Positions 43,332-54,505 of a DNA stretch of 64,000 nucleotides are shown piece by piece. Origin of the DNA: Diphasiastrum complanatum (lineage: Eukaryota > Streptophyta > Lycopodiopsida > Lycopodiales > Lycopodiaceae); assembly GCA_029204225.1 (NCBI GenBank), contig CM055099.1:68317084-68381083 (forward strand), given 5' to 3'. Below the pieces are notes generated by a model, which worked only from the letters and a program-made list of their open reading frames with translations, had not been told where the DNA came from and ran no database searches. The first letter of the stretch is position 1. Every line of letters starts with the position of its first letter. The translations under genes were made by a program, and so were the position numbers.

Positions 43332-46138
43332 ATCATCATGTCGTCTACTGATACTTCCTAGTCTCCGTGCTATACTATCCATCGTGATGTCCCATCTGCA
43401 ACGGACATCATGATTCTTCCTAGCACAAGCATGGTCACTCAGTGGATAACCCTTGCGAAGTCTCTACTTACTGCAATGGTTATTCATGAGAGAGCCTTTT
43501 TGGGACGCATCAATATGGATTTCATCACTCTTGCCTTCAGTACGTGGAAGAGAAATCCAAGTTTTATATCACCTTCCAAGGAGCCACACACAAGGTGCGC
43601 ATCACTGAGGCCTCACTTGCAGCTATAGGAATCTCATCCGGTACGCAAGCCTCACCCAATCACAAGCACGCCAAACAGGCCATCAAGCCATACATCAACC
43701 TCACCAACGATCTGCACTGGACTAATGATGGCTACCTTCTGGAAGCCATTACTGAGCCTTCCATCCACGCCGCTGCCCAGTTGTTGAATCATTTCCTGAT
43801 GGTTGGCAACCTCAGGAAAGACCGCATCACATCTCAAATCCTTCACAGGATAGTGGAGTCCCACATAAAGTTGGCCAAAGCCCCTCTTGAACCATATAAC
43901 TAGTTCAAGACTGTTTCTGGTGAGCTCAAGCGAGCTATTAAGGCCAATACAAAGCAGCAGTTCGCCGCTGACTCTCTATTGTCCGTCTTAGCCGCTTCTC
44001 ACTTAGAAAACAGAATCCATGGCTTCCACTTAGATTCTGTGCTTTTGGTTTACGAAGAAGCACCGGCCGAGTCATCTCACCAGGCCTCAAGTTCTCATAG
44101 TCGTCGTTGTCCATGCAGCGAGATCGTAATTCCTGACTTGCCTTCCGCATCACGACGACGTACCAGGCATACCTCATCAGCTGCGCTTCCACCTCCTGCT
44201 GTTGTTTGCACTAAACTTCCCATTCCCCTCGCCTCTGATGCTTCCCTCGCCTCTGCTCCCATACAAGGACAGTCTGTGACCATTGGGCCTACCATTCCCA
44301 TCACGGCTGCCCAGGCCGCCTGACCCCCGCACACCGAAGCAACCTCACCCAACACACAGTTCTTCATGGATATGTTCGATGATTCCGACCCCCTTGGGGC
44401 CACCGAAATCTTGGAAATGCCCCAGAGCCCAGCGCCCTTTGAACCCCAATCCTCTGGAAGAGGATTCGGGCATATCCATGAAGCTACTGTTGGTGTCGAA
44501 GATGCCAGTCAGCAACCACCCACACAAGATAGCCCAGCCACACTTCGGGTCGACACAGCTGTAAGGTCACCAAAGCAATTTGATGCCACGATGCCTGAAG
44601 GGTTTGAAGACAAGGATATTTTTGAAGAAGAAGAGATCTTGGCACCTATTCCACGCTTACCAATGCCAGTACCATCAGGGTCTCCTACTGCTGTCACCTC
44701 CACGACTGTCGATTCTGGTGATGCTCTTGGGTTAGTTTCAAGCCTTGGGCAAGTGATCCAGTCTATGCTGGATAAGAAGAAGGAAATGGAGCAGAGAATC
44801 TCTGATTTAGGATCCGAAAATACTCTGATCAGCCAAAAAATTGTCCAGCTGGATCGAGAGGTGAAGATAGCCAAGCAACATGAAGAAAAGGCTGAAAGCG
44901 AAAAGAAACTGGCCCAACAACAAGCTGATCGCTTGGAAACCTACATCAGAGGCTTCAAGGTGAATTGGATGCGACCACCCTTGAGCGTGATGCATATCTG
45001 CAAACACAAATACCCAATCATCTGATCACGCCAACGGAGATTGCATATTTGTTCAAGAAAGTGGAAACATACAAAGTGGCCCTTCAGGGATTCCAAGGCC
45101 GCTTTGATAGGTTCAAAGGAGCAGCTTCAATCAAGTTGGCAAAGGCAGAAGAGACCATCAACGCTTATGAAAAAGCCGCCACTCAAGTGTTGGAAGCCGG
45201 ACCACAAATCCTTGTCCCGATCATGCCGCAATTCTCCCCTTCGTGCCAAGAAACCGTACAGATGGATATAGGGATTTATTCGAGCATGGACCAAAGGGGG
45301 AGCTCCAAATCTAGCAGATCAACCGCCAACTATATTGGCGGTACAAGAGGGTCCATCATCATCAAGGACAAGCCATTTATTCAGAAGACCCATGACCGGA
45401 TCCAGAACTTCTTAAAGCAGCATCCACATGAGTCCTCGTGTGGTGGATGGGTTCTCAAATTTAAGACCTCTGATATCGAGGCCGGCAAAGAATTGGACAA
45501 AATACCTACACTGGGAGAGCAGCCGACATGGAGAATTATGGTTTTTGAGAAAACTTCGGAATCAATTAGGAGTTACGTCGTTAGCCCTCGCCAGTTGCGG
45601 GCAGATCCTTATTACGTGCCAATGCCGCGAAGACAAAAATGGAAAGATTTGGGATTGGCTATGGATAAAATCACCATCCATACGCCCAATTGGCCAATCA
45701 CCCACCAGTCTTACAACTAAAATATTTCAGTGGACTTCCACCGGGCCTTACAAGCATATCAGAGAGAGTATGTCCACTCTCCGGATCCAATGGTGCGACA
45801 ATCGGCAATGTTTGCAAAAGATCTAACTCTGTTGGCGTCAGTGGCAACCAAATGGGACGATTGCATTCCTACCCTGGCATTCGATCCAAATAAGCCGATG
45901 GCCTCAGAGCAAATCAAAGATCAGCTGCCGATTGCTTGACTGTATTTCCGTGCGGCTATGATGAGAGGCTCTTGGAAATCCCGCTTCACCTCATGGACAA
46001 CTTCCAAGTGGATTGTCGGAGCCCACCGTTGTTTCCTGCCGCATAATTTAGATTTCAATACTGCACGCCTTGACTTTATGGAGAAGGTGCAGTATCATTT
46101 AATTAAGATTCGGCGCGAAGCCAATAAAAGTCCCCAAT
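43332..46138 (+). pseudogene. Extra open frame of the gypsy element, unknown function, with coiled coil
   Basis: It starts near 43,340 (MSSTDTS, stop, SPCYTIHRDVP). Parts: a globular N-terminal region (KSKFYITFQGATHKVRITEA, NLTNDLHWTNDGYLLEAI); a Pro/Ser/Thr-rich middle (44,050-44,720); a heptad-like charged stretch at about 44,760-44,940 (MLDKKKEMEQRISDLGSEN ... KKLAQQQADRLETY); a second helical region at 45,050-45,200; and a C-terminal region to 46,138. Frame changes lie near 43,540 and 44,965. Stops at 43,901, 44,321, 45,718 and 45,938 fit TAG for CAG, TGA for CGA and TAA for CAA. Restored, it would be about 900 residues. I see no signal peptide or membrane segment, so an envelope-like role is not supported. 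It resembles in style the accessory proteins of some plant gypsy lineages, but I cannot name it. Confidence 0.75.
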
Positions 46139-46190
46139 AACTGCATATTGCAGATGTCGTGGGACCGCCACCAGTTTTGGTAAGGGATAT

Positions 46191-46949
46191 TGTTGGAGGG
46201 TTTGCGAATCTCAAGGCAACCCTAACCCTAGTTAATAAGTGAGAGGGATTTGGCACCCTGCGTGTGTAAGTCCAACCCGATGACCACATAGTTATTTGAT
46301 TGATTAGTTAAAAGTCAATAAAAGGACTTTAGGCCTTTTTGCGGGACTTTTAATATCGCAGGGCCTAAATGTCAAGTTAGTGAATAAAGTTGGGTTTCCC
46401 TCCAATTTTGATGGTTCCCACACTTTTTTAAATTTGAATAAAAAGAGAGGCAAGACTGGACCAATAGAATTCAGAGGCCAGGGTCCTCCTCTCTACTATA
46501 AAAAGGGACCAACTCGAGTTGCTCCTGATGTTCATTTCCTCATATCAATAAAGCAGATTGGTTCTCTTTAGAAATGGATTGATGAATGTCCTTGCTCTTC
46601 CTTTCTTCTCCTCCATTTCTCATGCTTTCTTTGGATTTTGCTAATTGTTGGATCTGATCATTATTGGAATTGCTATTTCTTATGCTTTTGTGAGAGAGAA
46701 AGGGAGAGAGAGAAGAGTAGGTTTCTATCATTGTTGTTGATTTAGGGTTAATGGAAGTAGGGTTAATGGATGTAGTGTTAATCTTAGTGTTAATGGATGT
46801 TAGTGTTAGATCCTCCATTCATGTCGATATCTGAACTATACTATCGCTCTCATGGGAACGAACCTACGCATGACAACTAACTCCGTCTCTTTGATGCTAG
46901 ATTGACTAGATCTTGGATTCAGGTTAGGCAAGGAAAGAAACCCACTACA
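46191..46949 (+). repeat. Gypsy 3' LTR
   Basis: 759 bp, about 97 percent identical by eye to the 5' copy. It is preceded by a weak purine tract (TTGGTAAGGGATA) and followed by the CATGC duplication at 46,950-46,954. Confidence 0.95.
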
Positions 46950-48668
46950 CATGCTTTCTTGTGCAGAAACTAAATGGGATTCCCTTATAGAATGCTTGGA
47001 ATACCTTCACCCAAATACTAAGACTGTTTGTAATTATTGTAACCGTAATGCATACCTACGGAATCTAATTAGAACAGACCCTAGCACCTGTGCAAGATAC
47101 TGCAATTGCAAATTAAACGCTTTAAAAACATTACTTTCAAAAAATAACACAATAATTGGTAAATTAAATGATTACTTTTTTGTTACAAAATTCCAACATC
47201 GTGGTAGCCAACATGACCATGGTGTACTATGGATACAAAATGCTCTGCTTTATAATAGTACACAAACAGAAGATATTATTAACTTCATTGACATTTTCAT
47301 TTCTTGTACTAAATAACATGCAAATAACATCGACATTCAAACTCATAACCATAAACAAATATGTTTCAAACAAAAAAACTCAATGCATTGCAAATTTTTC
47401 TATCCATGTCCACCAATGCCATGCACGATGACTCTTACTCCTTTAGAAAATTGTGCTACTTCCTCAAGAAAATACTATCAACAAATACATAAAAATATAC
47501 AGGAAAAAATATTACAAATCGATATAACATGTCAAGAAACATTCAGTGCATGGTTAAGTTCATTACAATTATCAATCCACGATTATATTCAGGCACTACG
47601 GAGTAGCATAAAAAAACAAACAAAATTTTTGCATCGAGCACCACAAGACATTTATACAAACGCTTTCAATTCTCGTATTAGTGCATTATGAAATGCAAAT
47701 ATAGATATTCAATACATTCTTGATCCATATGCGGCTGCAAGTTACTGCACGTCAAATTTGACGAAGGCTGAAAGTGGTAGTTTCAAAACCCTTAAAAAAT
47801 GCATTACAAACAAGTATACAAAATAATGATGACACTCTCACACGATTGAAACACATGAGTAATGCCCTTTTGAATACACAACAAATGAGTGCACAATTTG
47901 CTGCATTCATTGTACTTGCACTTCCTCTACATAGTTTAACACGAACTACTACTTTCCTGAATATATACTCTGAACATATGTGGGCATTTGTCTTAAAACA
48001 CAAAAACCGAGCTGCAAAATCTAGAACCAAATTCCACAGACATACACTACAAAACCAAAATTGAAAAATACCTTGCAAGACCAAATACCCATGTGCATTT
48101 ATGTTTAGCTAAATATATTTCATGCTATTGTATAACAAACTCTACCATTTGCAAACGTAGGACACCACAAATAATAAGATTCATACACTATAATCAGCAC
48201 AAGGACCCTGAAAACTTTTACCGAGAACAACTACTACTATACAAGCCATTTACAGAATTTGAAAATAACATTACTGAACATTACATAACTTTGAAAGACG
48301 CATATGATTCCCACTGTAATACCATCCAAACAAATTCCACGAAATTTAATTACGAGTTCCCAAATCCATGTGTTGCGCTTGTATCATCAACCCATTCTAC
48401 CAATACAAACAATACATCAGAAAATTCCATTTCCAAGATAATGAACAACAACATAACTATGACATCCAACTTGAGATCTGTTTCATTCAAAAATTGAATA
48501 CTCCACATAACCTCCAATAATATCCAGCGTCGTTACACAAATTAATGGATCAACAATCTTATTTTGAGCATATAAAAATTTTTACTAAAAAACAATGCCT
48601 AATTTTCGATGATATCATGTATTTGAAACGAACATTCCCAAACAAACGCCTCAATTTATTTCTAACAG
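46950..48668 (+). pseudogene. Helitron Rep/helicase gene, 3' part (HUH nuclease to helicase start)
   Basis: The reading frame resumes directly after the gypsy element with LSCAETKWDSLIECL. The HUH motif is present (FQHRGSQHDHGVLW; the two His at 47,212 and 47,218), followed by DIINFIDIFISC and CKFFYPCPPMP. Then come RSSIKKQTKFLHRAP, NANIDIQYILDPYAAASY and SAQFAAFIVLALPL, then RFIHYNQHKDPENFYREQLLL. The catalytic Tyr region reads ASYCTSNLTK, where families have Y-x3-Y; the second Tyr is Asn. The helicase opens (KRTFPNKRLNLFLTG), but the gene is cut at about 48,668, just at the Walker A loop, by an LTR. Several stops and frameshifts are present. The helicase and 3' terminus are lost. Confidence 0.9.
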
Positions 48669-48670
48669 GT

Positions 48671-49228
48671 GAGCGAAATATCTAGACACGAATTATTTCG
48701 CTCTGATACCATTGTTGGGATTCCCACAAAAATAAACCTAGATGGAATTTGATTCTGCCCTCGGATCTGCAGCCCTTTGTGACAAGATCTACAATCCTCC
48801 AAGGTGAGGACAGACATTGCTGACCTATGTATAATTCGTCTGTGCATTCAACAAGATAAAAGTAATGTGCAGAATAAGACTAAATCAGTTGATTACAAAC
48901 ATACAACTATCAGACAATTAAACATGCGATCATATTCAAGACAAGAAATTCTTCTGCATAAAACATCTACTGCATTATTAGAAAATTCCTTAAGCATTGT
49001 TGTGATAGACCACACAGTGCATCGGCGTGAAAGAAATTTTGTTTTTCTCAAAACACCAAAACTTGTCATGCTTACTAGCAGACTTCTTGAACATTAGCTG
49101 GCTACACAATGCTCAGCTTACATTGGTATATTACCTATGCTTTCGTTGCTTCTACATAATTAATGATTACGATCTCCATGTATGTAGAGAGGAGGACACG
49201 CTTAGTTGATCAGGAGATTACAAGAACA
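48671..49228 (-). repeat. Copia LTR plus primer site, copy 1
   Basis: On the minus strand an LTR (49,228 to about 48,713, ending AATCCCAACA) is followed by TGGTATCAGAGCG. A 10-bp inverted repeat GAGCGAAATA / TATTTCGCTC (48,671-48,680 and 48,694-48,703) overlaps the primer site. It is homologous to 56,160-56,696. Copia-E RNase H follows on the right. Confidence 0.75.
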
Positions 49229-49287
49229 TAACACAACCCATAATCTTTCATCTGCTGAAGAAACTGTAAGATTCGCTTTGTAATCTT

Positions 49288-50733
49288 TCAGTGTGCTAAG
49301 CCTGGATTTATGCTGAATTGGCTCATCCTAAATATGGCATAAGCTATGTCAGGATGTGTGTTGTTTGCTAGATACATCAAGGATCCAATCAACCTCCTAT
49401 AAGGCATGTGCTGCATCATCTCTTGCTCTTCTTCTATCTTCGAACAATCTTTGTCCATCAGGATTGTTCCTACAAGCATTGGGGTTGTTGTCGCTTTGCA
49501 ATCTATCATCCCAAAATCGTCTAGGATTTTCTAGATGTACCTGGATTGATGAAGGTATAGCTTTCCTTTGTCATAGTCGTAGTCGATTTGCAAGCCTAGA
49601 TAATATTCGGCTTCTCCTAGGTCTATTATCTTGAAATGTTTCAAGATCTCATTCTTCACTCTTGCAATCAGACTTTTGCTCCTACATAGTATCAGGTTGT
49701 CATTTACATACACAGCAACAATGATGATCTTCCCATCTGTGATTCTCACATAAACATTGGAATCAGCCATCAGAGGCTCGAATCCCAAGGATCTCAAGGC
49801 ATGATCTTTCTTCTTATACCATTGTCGTGCTAATTGTTTCAAATCATATATACTTCTGTGCATTCGACATGCATAGGTAGGAAGTGATTCGGAGATATAA
49901 CTTGGAGGTTGATCCATGTAGACTTTTTTGTCTATATTCGCCATGTAGGAACATTGTCTTCTCATCAACAATGTGAATCTTGAGGTCATATGCAGCTGCA
50001 TATGCAAAGCATAGGCGTAAGGATGCATGTTTCACCACTAGAGAGAAGGTCTTAGTGTAGTCGATGTCGTATTTTTGAGAGAAACCCTTCGCTACAAGCA
50101 TGGCCTTGTATCTCAAAACTTCTCCATTCGGTCCATACTTGAGTTTGTAAACCCATTTGCATTGCATTGTCTTTCGCTTGTCTGGCATTGGTTGTAGTGT
50201 CCATACCTCATTCTTCTTCATAGACTCCATTTCCTCATTCATGGCTTGGATCCATTTGTCCTTGTCTAGACTGTCGAAGCATTCCTCGAATGTTTGTGGT
50301 TCATCATTGAATCTGCAAAACTCTTCAGATGTTGAAGTCAAGTTGCCTAGCACAAATCTTGCTGACGCTCTTCGCTCTCCCATTGATCTCCTTGGAGATT
50401 CTTCTGGTGCCTTTGTCTCTTCGACTGGATCTGGAACCATCTCGGTTTACAAGAGTTGTAGCTTGGGCAAGCTTGCGGTCCTTTCTTCATTTAATGTGGA
50501 GCTCAAACATCTTCATTTGACTGTTTGGGTTCTACACCCTCTGTCGTGGTGGGCAAATTGTAGTACTGCTTTCCTAAGACTTCATAGTTGGTAGAATCAT
50601 TGTCGACCGTTATTTTGGTCTCATCGAACTTGACGTCTCTGACAGATGTGAAAGATTCAATTAGTTTCATCACATTTTGCAATATTTTCATATTTGGCAA
50701 AACTTGTTTTAGACTTAGAGGTTGACTTTTCAA
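49288..50733 (-). pseudogene. Copia-E RT-RNase H start
   Basis: The minus strand has a linker (EESPRRSMGERRASARF), then RT: KDKWIQAMNEEMESMKKNEVWTL in meaning, CKWVYKLKYGPNGEVLRYKA, DYTKTFSLVVKHASLRL and IHIVDEKTMFLHGE (first catalytic Asp kept). It continues YVNDNLILCRS, where YVDD has become YVND, then YYLGLQIDYDYDKGKLYLHQ and GSLMYLANNTHPDIAYA. Frameshifts occur near 49,950 and 49,530. It ends in the early RNase H region near 49,288. The upstream edge (50,733-50,600, SFTSVRDVKFDET) is integrase C-terminal sequence interrupted by a plus-strand copia-F piece. Confidence 0.88.
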
Positions 50734-51293
50734 AGCTCATTAGTCTAAATTTCATTTGAATAAACACTTCTTGAAAGTGTGGGAAAGATAGAATGCGAGT
50801 TTGAGTAGATTCAATTTGAATAAGTTGGGTACATTGAATCTAGACCCAAAATTGGTAGGGTTAGCATTTTGGTGGGAAACTCAAGTGGCCAAATAGGTTT
50901 TGGACCTGCTATAAAAGGATGTAACTCGTGAAGAGAGCAATCTTCTCTCTTCTCTATCTCATTTCATGCTTATACATGGTTCTCTTGGGTTCTACTATCC
51001 ATTGGTGCACTATCTTGGTGATTGCTTGCAATTCTATGTGTAGAATGACCTAGATTTGTTATTTTTGGATCCACACGTGTGAAATATAGTAGCTTGCTGG
51101 TTTTGTATGGACAGCAACAGTACATAATCATTTCATTCAAGTTTGATAAAGTTCTATTGGTGTTTGCATCTCAAATTGTGTATAGATGCTGATTTTTCTA
51201 CATTGGTGAGATTGGTAGTGTATTTCTCTTTCTAACCAAAGATCTTTCAAGTAGATTGGATCTTAAGGATCTAAAATCTTTCACCTGGTATCA
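50690..51293 (+). repeat. Copia-F LTR (plus strand) with a piece of internal 3' end before it
   Basis: The region matches the reverse complement of 60,302-60,915. About 45 bases before the LTR (CATATTTGG ... TTTTAGACTTAGAG) match the internal 3' end next to the other copia-F LTRs. The LTR carries TATAAAAGG at 50,910-50,918 and CACACGTGTG at 51,072-51,081. It ends TTTCA just before the primer site TGGTATCAGAGC at 51,296. Confidence 0.75.
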
Positions 51294-51894
51294 GAGCTTT
51301 TGTTTTAGTTTATGAAGGAGGAAATCAGATCTATCAATGATTTGGTGAAGATATCAACTCTAGAGCATGCTAGAGAGGATTCTACACCAAAATCGGATTT
51401 TTTGCTTTTGTAGATTGGATCTTTGTAGATCAAAACACTAAATAGGTCAATATACTTGTTCAATTCTGATTTTTGAGTTCACATACTAGATTTGGCCGAT
51501 TTTTGGATCATTGGATCAGCCTAAGTGGTGGCTTATAGATTGCATATCAAATTTTCAGCATTTACATGTAGATTTGGAATAGTCAATTTTTTGTGATTTT
51601 GTCAAAACCCTAATTTTGATTGGATCTCTAGATAGTGAGGTTGCTGGACTTCATTTGAGTGTTTTTCAGTCTTAGGAAGTGGAAAAAGTCATTAGATTGA
51701 GGATAGATCATAGGTTGATCAAGATTCCATGATTCTATGTGTTGATTTGCTTGGATAAGTGCTAGAAGAGAATTTGTGAAATAATTTCAAATCTTGGTAG
51801 TTTCTTTTAAAAGCATTTGTTGTTGTTCAAAGGAGTGCTTTGTGCATTGAAGCAGGTTGAGAGAGAAGATTAGGTCATTGCTAAATTGGAGTCA
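51294..51894 (+). other. Copia-F primer site and leader
   Basis: TGGTATCAGAGC at 51,296-51,307, then about 590 bases of AT-rich leader without a long frame, up to the gag ATG at about 51,895. Confidence 0.7.
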
Positions 51895-52500
51895 TGTTGG
51901 AAGCCAATGATAGGCTTACCTCAAGTAACTATTCATTGTGGATAGTGAGGATGAGTCACTTCTTGAGACGAATGATGTTTTGGATATCGGTAACCATTCT
52001 CTATTAGTCAAATATTGTCACCTCAAACTCTGCTACCAACTTATTATTGTAGTTGTAGGTTTGGAGGAGAGACCAGCAACACAACAAGATCAATTGTGGT
52101 ATGACAAGAGGGCCAAGAAGGCTCTACACATGATAAAGATGAATGTTACCAATGAACTTCTCAAGGAAGTTGGTAAGTGCACATCATCTTTGGAAGCTTG
52201 GAACTCATTGAAGAAGCTTTATGAATCCAAGTCTACTTCTAGAGTGTTGAATCTAAGAAGGCAAATCTTTTCTTGTTTGCAAAAGAATGAAGAAAGTCCA
52301 AGTACTTTTGCTTTGAGAATGAAAGCATTGAATGATGAGTTAGCTTGCATAGATGAAAGCATTAAGGAAGGAGAGCTTATTCAAGTGATTCTTAATGGCT
52401 TGTTGGATGCTCATGCTAACATTGTTCAAAGTATTGCTATTCAAAAGACTTTGCCAAGTTTGATGGATCTTCAAGAGATCTTGATCAATCCCATAGCACT
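51895..52500 (+). pseudogene. Copia-F gag fragment
   Basis: It opens MLEANDRLTSSNYSLWIVRM, then shifts frame near 51,970. It continues KRAKKALHMIKMNVTNELLK, LYESKSTSRVLNLRRQIF and IQVILNGLLDAHANIVQS. It ends near 52,500 where minus-strand copia-E integrase resumes. It and its LTR thus interrupt copia-E. Confidence 0.85.
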
Positions 52501-54505
52501 CTTGGTGCCTTCGAATAGGCCATCATGCACCTTGTAGCTTCCATGAGTGTTATGTTCTTTCTCTCAACCACACCGTTGTGGTGTGGTGTGTAGAATGCAG
52601 AAGGATTCCTCGATCATTGTAGAATCGGTGAATCAGTTCGAGATGTACTCTCTACCATGATCTGTTTTGATTTGCTTCACCTTGTTTTCTGTGCATATTT
52701 CTGTCCAATTCACATAATCTATGAGCTTGTCGAGTGAAATTGATTTGTTGTGTATGATGTAGGCAAACTTGCTATAATCGTCACTGAAGATGATGTAGTA
52801 TTTCGAGCCTCCTACCGAGATCACATCGAAAGGTCCATAGATGTCCAAATGTACCAGCTCCAGAATCTTTGTTATTTTATAGGAGTCTCTGGTGAATGGT
52901 ATTCAGGACATCTTCCCTTTCATGCACGCGTCACAGGTTGTCGAATTGGTGCCATAGAATATCTGCCGAATCATGGGCTTGATGTGCTTGATCTGCAAGT
53001 AGGCGTACCTTCAAATGATATAGATTGCCTCTTGTTCTACCTTAAGTAATCAACACACTGGTGCTGGTATCAACAACATTGCATGTTTCCTTCCAAAAAT
53101 GTCACACACATCCCAGCGTCTGCTATCCTTGCTACTGATAGCAAGTCTTGTTGCAGTGTGGGCATGAATAGAACATCGTCTAGTCATGTGCTGGTATCAA
53201 CAACATTGCATGTTTCATTCAAAAATGTCACACGCATCCCAGTGTCTGCTATTCTTGCAACTGATAGCAATTCTTGTTGCAGTATGGGCATGAATAGAAC
53301 ATTGTCTAGTCATCGGTCTCTACCGTTTGTGTTGAGACACAACAAACCAATACCGTTCACATGGTTTTTGAATTTGTCTCCAAGAACTATAGATCTTGAT
53401 GGACCTACACTCCGAAAGTTACACATTATCTGTCTTGATGTAACAAAGTGTGAGGTTGCTCCTGAATCGAGGATTTCCTCTTGTGTGTCAGATGTTGATG
53501 CTGCACACACGTTTTTACACAAATAGGCCATCAAATTTTTACTATTCAACTTTTCTTCGCCCATCTTTGAGCTTTTTGGCTCTTCGACATAGGATAAACT
53601 ATTATTATTCTTGCATTTGTCTTGAGGTTGCTTGTTCCTTGAGTTTTGGTAGCAGTCCATGGCTGCATGACCCTTCTTGTGACAATGGATACACTCTATC
53701 TTTGGATTTAGCCAACACGAAGATAGTGTGTCCTTCGCACTTGCATCTCACGCATACTTTCTTGTCGCCATTCTATTGTTTCGACTTTTCTTTATTCTTC
53801 CATTTGCCTTTGCTGGCTCCTTCTATTTGCTGATCTTGATTTTGCTTTTGATCTGACTCCCTCTTCGGATTGAACTGCCTATTGCTATAGAGAGCTTGGT
53901 TAGAAGCGTCCTTGTGATCAACATGCTCACAACCTTCGACTTCTTCTCGAATCTTGATCATTGCCTTTTCGAGTGTCATAGTTGGATCCTTTGCTAGCAA
54001 CGTTCGGGTTGTCTGAAAAGATCTTGGTAAAGCTCGTAACAGGTAAGTGAGCTACTTCTCCGCTGATACTGCATTCTTTGTTCTGGCATTGTGTAACGAA
54101 AGGAATAGATCCTTAATCTTTTTTAAAAAGGAGGTGAGGTCTTTGCCATCCCATCATACATTTGTTAGCTGATCTTCAAGAAGCATGATCTAGCTACGTG
54201 ATTTCATTTGAAATCTGGTAAGCAATATACCCCACATCTCTCTTGCATTGGAGAGCATCGCGAGGTCAAGCATTAGGCTATCTTCGATGGATGATGACAA
54301 CACAACTACTGCCTTGTCGTTCTTTTCTCTCCATTCTTGTAGCTCTTTGTCGGTGGTTGTAGACATCTCTTCGGTGCCATCTACCCAGGGAAATATCCCT
54401 TCTCCCTTTAGTATGAGAGGTCTTCATCTTCCATGCTAGGAAGTTCGACCCAACTAAGTCAAGGATTGTGCAGATCTTTGACTGTATATTGTTGATCGAT
54501 GCCAT
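52501..54505 (-). pseudogene. Copia-E gag-protease-integrase
   Basis: The minus strand opens MASINNIQSKICTILDLVGS with FLAWKMK, a copia gag start. Gag continues through MTLEKAMIKIREEVEG and a charged stretch. The first zinc knuckle is degraded; the second reads CIHCHKKGHAAMDC. Protease has ILDSGATSHFVTS. Integrase follows with LDIYGPFDVISVGGSKYYI, SDDYSKFAY, TDHGREYIS and HHNGVVERKN. Many frameshifts occur. A 126-127-bp tandem duplication (53,061-53,316) lies in the pre-integrase region. The gene is cut near 52,501 by copia-F. Confidence 0.85.
53061..53316. repeat. 126-127-bp tandem duplication in copia-E
   Basis: GTGCTGGTATCAACAACATT at 53,061 recurs at 53,188, and the downstream GCATGAATAGAACAT at 53,162 recurs at 53,288. 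The copies differ at about ten positions, so the duplication is old. Minus-strand sense is pre-integrase. Confidence 0.88.

Larger units (their letters stand above)
35429..46949 (+). mobile_element. Ty3/gypsy retrotransposon, 11.5 kb, with an extra 3' reading frame
   Basis: In order: 5' LTR 35,429-36,190; tRNA-Asp-type primer site 36,195-36,212; a 1.2-kb leader; gag from 37,422; protease at 39.4 kb; partial RT at 40.7-41.2 kb; integrase 41.4-42.5 kb; a spacer; an extra sense frame 43.3-46.1 kb; and 3' LTR 46,191-46,949. Five-base duplications CATGC flank it. About two dozen LTR differences by eye make it much older than copia-B. It is embedded in a Helitron gene. Many stops make it non-autonomous. 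Confidence 0.96.

Noticed and set aside
44095-44874. Minus-strand open frames of 102 and 121 codons
   Set aside because: They are shadows of the extra gypsy frame on the plus strand, which has the better composition and continuity.
43332-46138. Envelope gene of an endogenous-retrovirus-like element
   Set aside because: No signal peptide, membrane anchor or cleavage site is visible; the content is coiled coil and low-complexity instead.
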